From NCBI RefSeq assembly GCF_042648445.1, contig NZ_JBHRYB010000013.1, forward strand, positions 540,068-604,067: 64,000 nt of DNA, given 5' to 3'. This document shows, one piece after another, positions 61,490 through 64,000 of the stretch (the first letter of the stretch is position 1; each line of letters starts with the position of its first letter). Below the pieces are notes generated by a model that was not told where the DNA came from, made no database searches, and saw only the letters and a program-made list of their open reading frames with translations. Origin of the DNA: Bacterioplanoides pacificum. Lineage in GTDB: Bacteria > Pseudomonadota > Gammaproteobacteria > Pseudomonadales > Oceanobacteraceae. Both the position numbers and the translations under genes were made by a program.

Positions 61490-63064
61490 TCAGTCAGCGC
61501 TGGCTGACTGGCGGTAGCGATAAGACACACTTATCTGATCCCCGGCCTGTGGCTTAGCGGCTCCGAAAAAGGCCAGCGTCCGTAAACCCTCATTGTATTG
61601 CCAACCATTCACAGAGCTTTCGTTTACCAGATTTCCTTCGACACTAACTTCCAGCGTATTGCGGATAATCGGTTGCGCCAGTGTAATCCTGGAGCTGGCA
61701 CTGCCGGCATTTAACGCAATTTTTTCCATGATAGTGTCAAATACCTGAAGGTTATCAATATCGGCATAACTACCTGCCGTGTTATTAGAAAGCTCGATAT
61801 AATCCTCACCGCGATAATCATCTTTAACGATGGAATACACCTGATAATTACGATCAATAAACAGGTTATTGGCCAGATCAAACGCTGTGCTATTACTGGC
61901 ATAACGTGAATATTGGTCTGATTCATCAGATAACATAATCACAGATACAGAAGCATCTGCACGCGGATAACCTGCAGTAACGACTGAACCAGATTGAGCA
62001 TCACCCAGCGCCGTATCAAACAGCGCCTGCTCAGCATGATAAATACCACTTTCTGTTGCACTGCCACCGGTACCCGGTTTGACGTCTGCTTTCAGTTCTT
62101 CGGTAGACGCTGTGAAGCCACCGTCTGCATTGCTATCAATTAACTCTGAAGAATCTGTCGTTATGGTTGCAAACTCTGCATCCAGGCCGCTGGTTGTAAT
62201 CGCATTTACAAAAGCATCAACGGCGGTACTGATGGCATCCTGATCGTCGCTCATACTGCCTGAGTTATCAATTACGAACAGAAAGTCGGCTTTATCGGTC
62301 GAGCCTTTAGCGGAGAAACGTTCACCACCAGATAAAATAACATCGCCTTTATTACTGACCGAAGAAGTACTGGTTATCCCTTGTGATACAGAGGCATAGG
62401 CATTAGCCATTTCATTCGGCACAACCGCCGCAAGAATCAGAACATTATTATTTTCTTCACTGTCTGCTTCCGCTTCGCGATAAGAAACACCAATCAATAC
62501 CTGAAATTCGGTGGCACTGGCTTCGCCTTCCAGTGGTTGTGGTGGCGTTGTCAGTTCACCACTCTCAGAGGACTGTTCCAACGCAGCACCGTTGATCATT
62601 ACCGTAGCCAACTCTGTCACCGTCTGAGTAACCGAGCCAGAATAGAGATAAGTCGCAATCACCTCATTAGTGTTCAGGTCTTGCTTGAAAACCGTCGCCA
62701 GGTTATTTAACCCCAGGCTGCTTTTGACGGTCTCGACAACATCATCTACATCCATCTCGCCAGAATAGGCATCACGCTCAGCTATAAAAGCAACGACATC
62801 CCTGGCAGAGTAGGTTGTCACCACCGATGAAGGGATATTAGCCAGAGAATCACCGGCGGAAAAAACGTGACCATCAAAATAAGGATCTGTCGCGGTCAGT
62901 GATCCCATTCCGTCCGGCACATAAATGTCATAACTATCCGTGCTGAAAATTTCATCTTTTTTCGCGGCATCCGCTTGTGGTAAGTCGAAATCAAATGAGT
63001 CGCCACCACAACTTGCCAGCAACAGAGTAGCTGCTGATAAAGCAAACTTAGCTGTTTTTTTCAT
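61490..63064 (-). CDS. Lipoprotein with von Willebrand factor A domain
   Basis: 524 residues from the ATG at 63064 (GGAGG eight bases upstream; the frame is open to 63160). The lipobox is LLLASCGGDS, with an Asp three residues after the Cys (CGGD), not at +2, so outer-membrane sorting is likely. About residues 255-450 form a vWFA domain with MIDAS motif FVIDNSGSMS, plus IMLSDESDQYS and TTGSATES-like loops (GTGGSATESGIYHAEQ). Adhesion or protein-complex roles are typical of exported vWFA proteins; the partner is unknown. Confidence 0.82.
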   Translation of the reverse strand: MKKTAKFALSAATLLLASCGGDSFDFDLPQADAAKKDEIFSTDSYDIYVPDGMGSLTATDPYFDGHVFSAGDSLANIPSSVVTTYSARDVVAFIAERDAYSGEMDVDDVVETVKSSLGLNNLATVFKQDLNTNEVIATYLYSGSVTQTVTELATVMINGAALEQSSESGELTTPPQPLEGEASATEFQVLIGVSYREAEADSEENNNVLILAAVVPNEMANAYASVSQGITSTSSVSNKGDVILSGGERFSAKGSTDKADFLFVIDNSGSMSDDQDAISTAVDAFVNAITTSGLDAEFATITTDSSELIDSNADGGFTASTEELKADVKPGTGGSATESGIYHAEQALFDTALGDAQSGSVVTAGYPRADASVSVIMLSDESDQYSRYASNSTAFDLANNLFIDRNYQVYSIVKDDYRGEDYIELSNNTAGSYADIDNLQVFDTIMEKIALNAGSASSRITLAQPIIRNTLEVSVEGNLVNESSVNGWQYNEGLRTLAFFGAAKPQAGDQISVSYRYRQSASAD

Positions 63065-63301
63065 ATCCATCTCCTCCGGTAATCCAGAGCCGGTTTTAAC
63101 AATGAAAAGTTCGATGAGAGGAAAGCGGCCGGGTACCACAAGTGCCTTCGGGCGGCACATGAAACACCGGATGATCAGCTTAATCGTCGCTGAAACTGAG
63201 GTTTGTATGATTTCCCTTCATCCCCGTCTGCAGAACTCCTATATGTATATGCAGACGCCGTGATAATAGCAAATAAAGCAGTCACTTTCATCCAGTAGCT
63301 G

Positions 63302-63517
63302 GTTACTACAGGTAGGAGCGGACTTTCCCAAAAGCATTACAGCACTGGAGATGATCGCTCAGGGGATCATTGATCCGGCTTAACGGTGACACTTTTCGGG
63401 GACAAGGTCCCCTCCCACGATGTGTATTCATCGTGGTTGCTACAGGTAGGAGCGGACCCTGTCCGCGATGTGTAGTCATCGTAGTTGCTACAGGTAGGAG
63501 CGGACCCTGTCCGCGAT
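63302..63517. repeat. Second REP family near the rRNA terminator
   Basis: The unit TACAGGTAGGAGCGGAC (with CCTGTCCGCGAT) occurs fully at 63441-63469 and 63489-63517, a 48-bp period. Decayed copies are at 63307-63324 and, inverted, 63397-63421 (GGGGACAAGGTCCCCTCCCACG). It matches the GTAGGAGCGGAC...GTCCGCGA REP type known from Pseudomonas and is unrelated to the GTTCCCACGC family at 22818-23757. Confidence 0.85.
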
Positions 63518-63539
63518 AATTAAGGCAAGCCAGAACGAG

Positions 63540-63573
63540 AAAAGCCCTGACCATTTACATGATCAGGGCTTTT
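63540..63573 (-). terminator. rRNA operon terminator
   Basis: AAAAGCCCTGA and TCAGGGCTTTT pair, with CAT/ATG continuing the stem. On the minus strand it follows the 5S gene directly. Confidence 0.9.
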
Positions 63574-63582
63574 GGATAAAAG

Positions 63583-63699
63583 CTTGACGATGACCTACTC
63601 TCACATGGGGAAGCCCCACACTACCATCGGCGATGCTGCGTTTCACTTCTGAGTTCGGAATGGATTCAGGTGGTTCCACAGCTCTATTGTCGTCAAGCA
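63583..63699 (-). rRNA. rrf: 5S ribosomal RNA
   Basis: On the minus strand the RNA starts TGCTTGACGAC and ends GTCATCGTCAAGC, the pairing ends of a 5S rRNA. Inside are the conserved GAACCACCTGA, CCATTCCGAACTCAGAAGTG and GAGAGTAGG. About 117 nt. Confidence 0.96.
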
Positions 63700-63907
63700 A
63701 ACTTGTATGCATTGTGGCCGTCTTACGCTTTCTGCGACTACGTTGCAAATAAGGTTGGATACATGAGTTTTTTTAAGTTGTTCACTTAAAAAGAGATTCT
63801 CAAACGAACCGGCGGTGCCGATTGTTTGTTACTCTGTTTTATTCAGAGCTGGCTTGTGCTCTTTAGTGTTTAACTAAAGGCTCCCACCCAAGTTTGGGTG
63901 TTATATG

Positions 63908-64000
63908 GTCAAGCCTCACGGGCAATTAGTATCAGTTAGCTCAACGCCTCGCAACGCTTACACACCTGACCTATCAACCTTGTAGTCTTCAAGGGCCCTA
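63908..64000 (-). rRNA. rrl: 23S ribosomal RNA, 3' end (partial)
   Basis: The minus strand reads TAGGGCCCTTGAAGACTAC, TTGATAGG, GTGTAAGCG, TACTAATTGCCCGTGAGGC and ends near TTGACC, the known 3' end of gammaproteobacterial 23S rRNA. The gene continues past the window. The spacer to 5S (63700-63907) holds no tRNA. Confidence 0.95.

Noticed and set aside
63302..63517. Possible CRISPR array in the 48-bp repeats
   Set aside because: Only two full units, palindromic in REP style, with decayed inverted copies.
63700..63907. tRNA in the 23S-5S spacer
   Set aside because: No cloverleaf with a T-arm GTTCRA pattern could be found.

Overview
The window is chromosomal DNA of a gammaproteobacterium, most likely a marine Oceanospirillales-type organism (Thalassolituus/Oceanobacter-like). 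That placement is inferred from gene content and protein resemblance only. Three features point to it: the gene order map-glnD divergent from rpsB-tsf-pyrH-frr-uppS-cdsA-dxr-rseP-bamA-skp-lpxD-fabZ-lpxA-lpxB-rnhB, the bioA / bioF-bioH-bioC-bioD cluster, and a proVWX-type betaine uptake operon. Genes are dense, many neighbours are coupled through ATGA or GTGA overlaps, and most gene ends carry visible hairpin terminators.

Layout. 1-4820: two coupled genes for large exported proteins on the minus strand, one with an alpha/alpha-toroid domain plus carboxypeptidase-regulatory-like repeats, the other (cut by the window edge) IgGFc-binding-like with calcium-loop-like repeats. 4974-10092: biotin synthesis, with a candidate BirA operator in the bioA/bioF gap. 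10141-12754: a double cNMP-binding protein with a degenerate rhodanese tail, a 2-Cys peroxiredoxin and a lone TonB. 12766-17714: an RND efflux pump with its adaptor and a divergent TetR regulator. 17914-22815: the glycine cleavage genes gcvT, gcvH and gcvP, with two strongly folded repeat elements lodged between gcvT and gcvH. 22818-23757: a REP-associated tyrosine transposase (RAYT) flanked by its REP clusters.

23901-34425: an orphan choline/betaine-binding protein behind a perfect 16-bp palindrome, a small membrane protein, an HD-domain pair divergent from a TetR gene with two palindromic operators, a chemoreceptor, a diguanylate cyclase, and the proV-proW-proX operon. 34642-38621: DNA repair (a Tag-like glycosylase and nth), gloA, a BaiN/HI0933 flavoprotein and an acyltransferase. 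38631-53114: the long minus-strand cluster for translation factors, isoprenoid and phospholipid precursors, outer-membrane assembly and lipid A. 53395-56909: map and glnD. 56933-63064: a predicted beta-barrel protein, a pirin, an SrmB-like helicase, a predicted periplasmic protein of unknown function and a vWFA lipoprotein. 63300-64000: a second, unrelated REP family, then the 3' end of an rRNA operon (5S and the 23S 3' end, minus strand).

Functionally, the betaine/choline uptake genes and the glycine cleavage system fit use of methylated amines as osmolytes and as carbon and nitrogen sources (inference). The least understood parts are the exported pair at 1-4820, the folded elements at 19014-19365, the RAYT/REP locus, and the unassigned envelope proteins at 56933-57754, 60430-61455 and 61490-63064.
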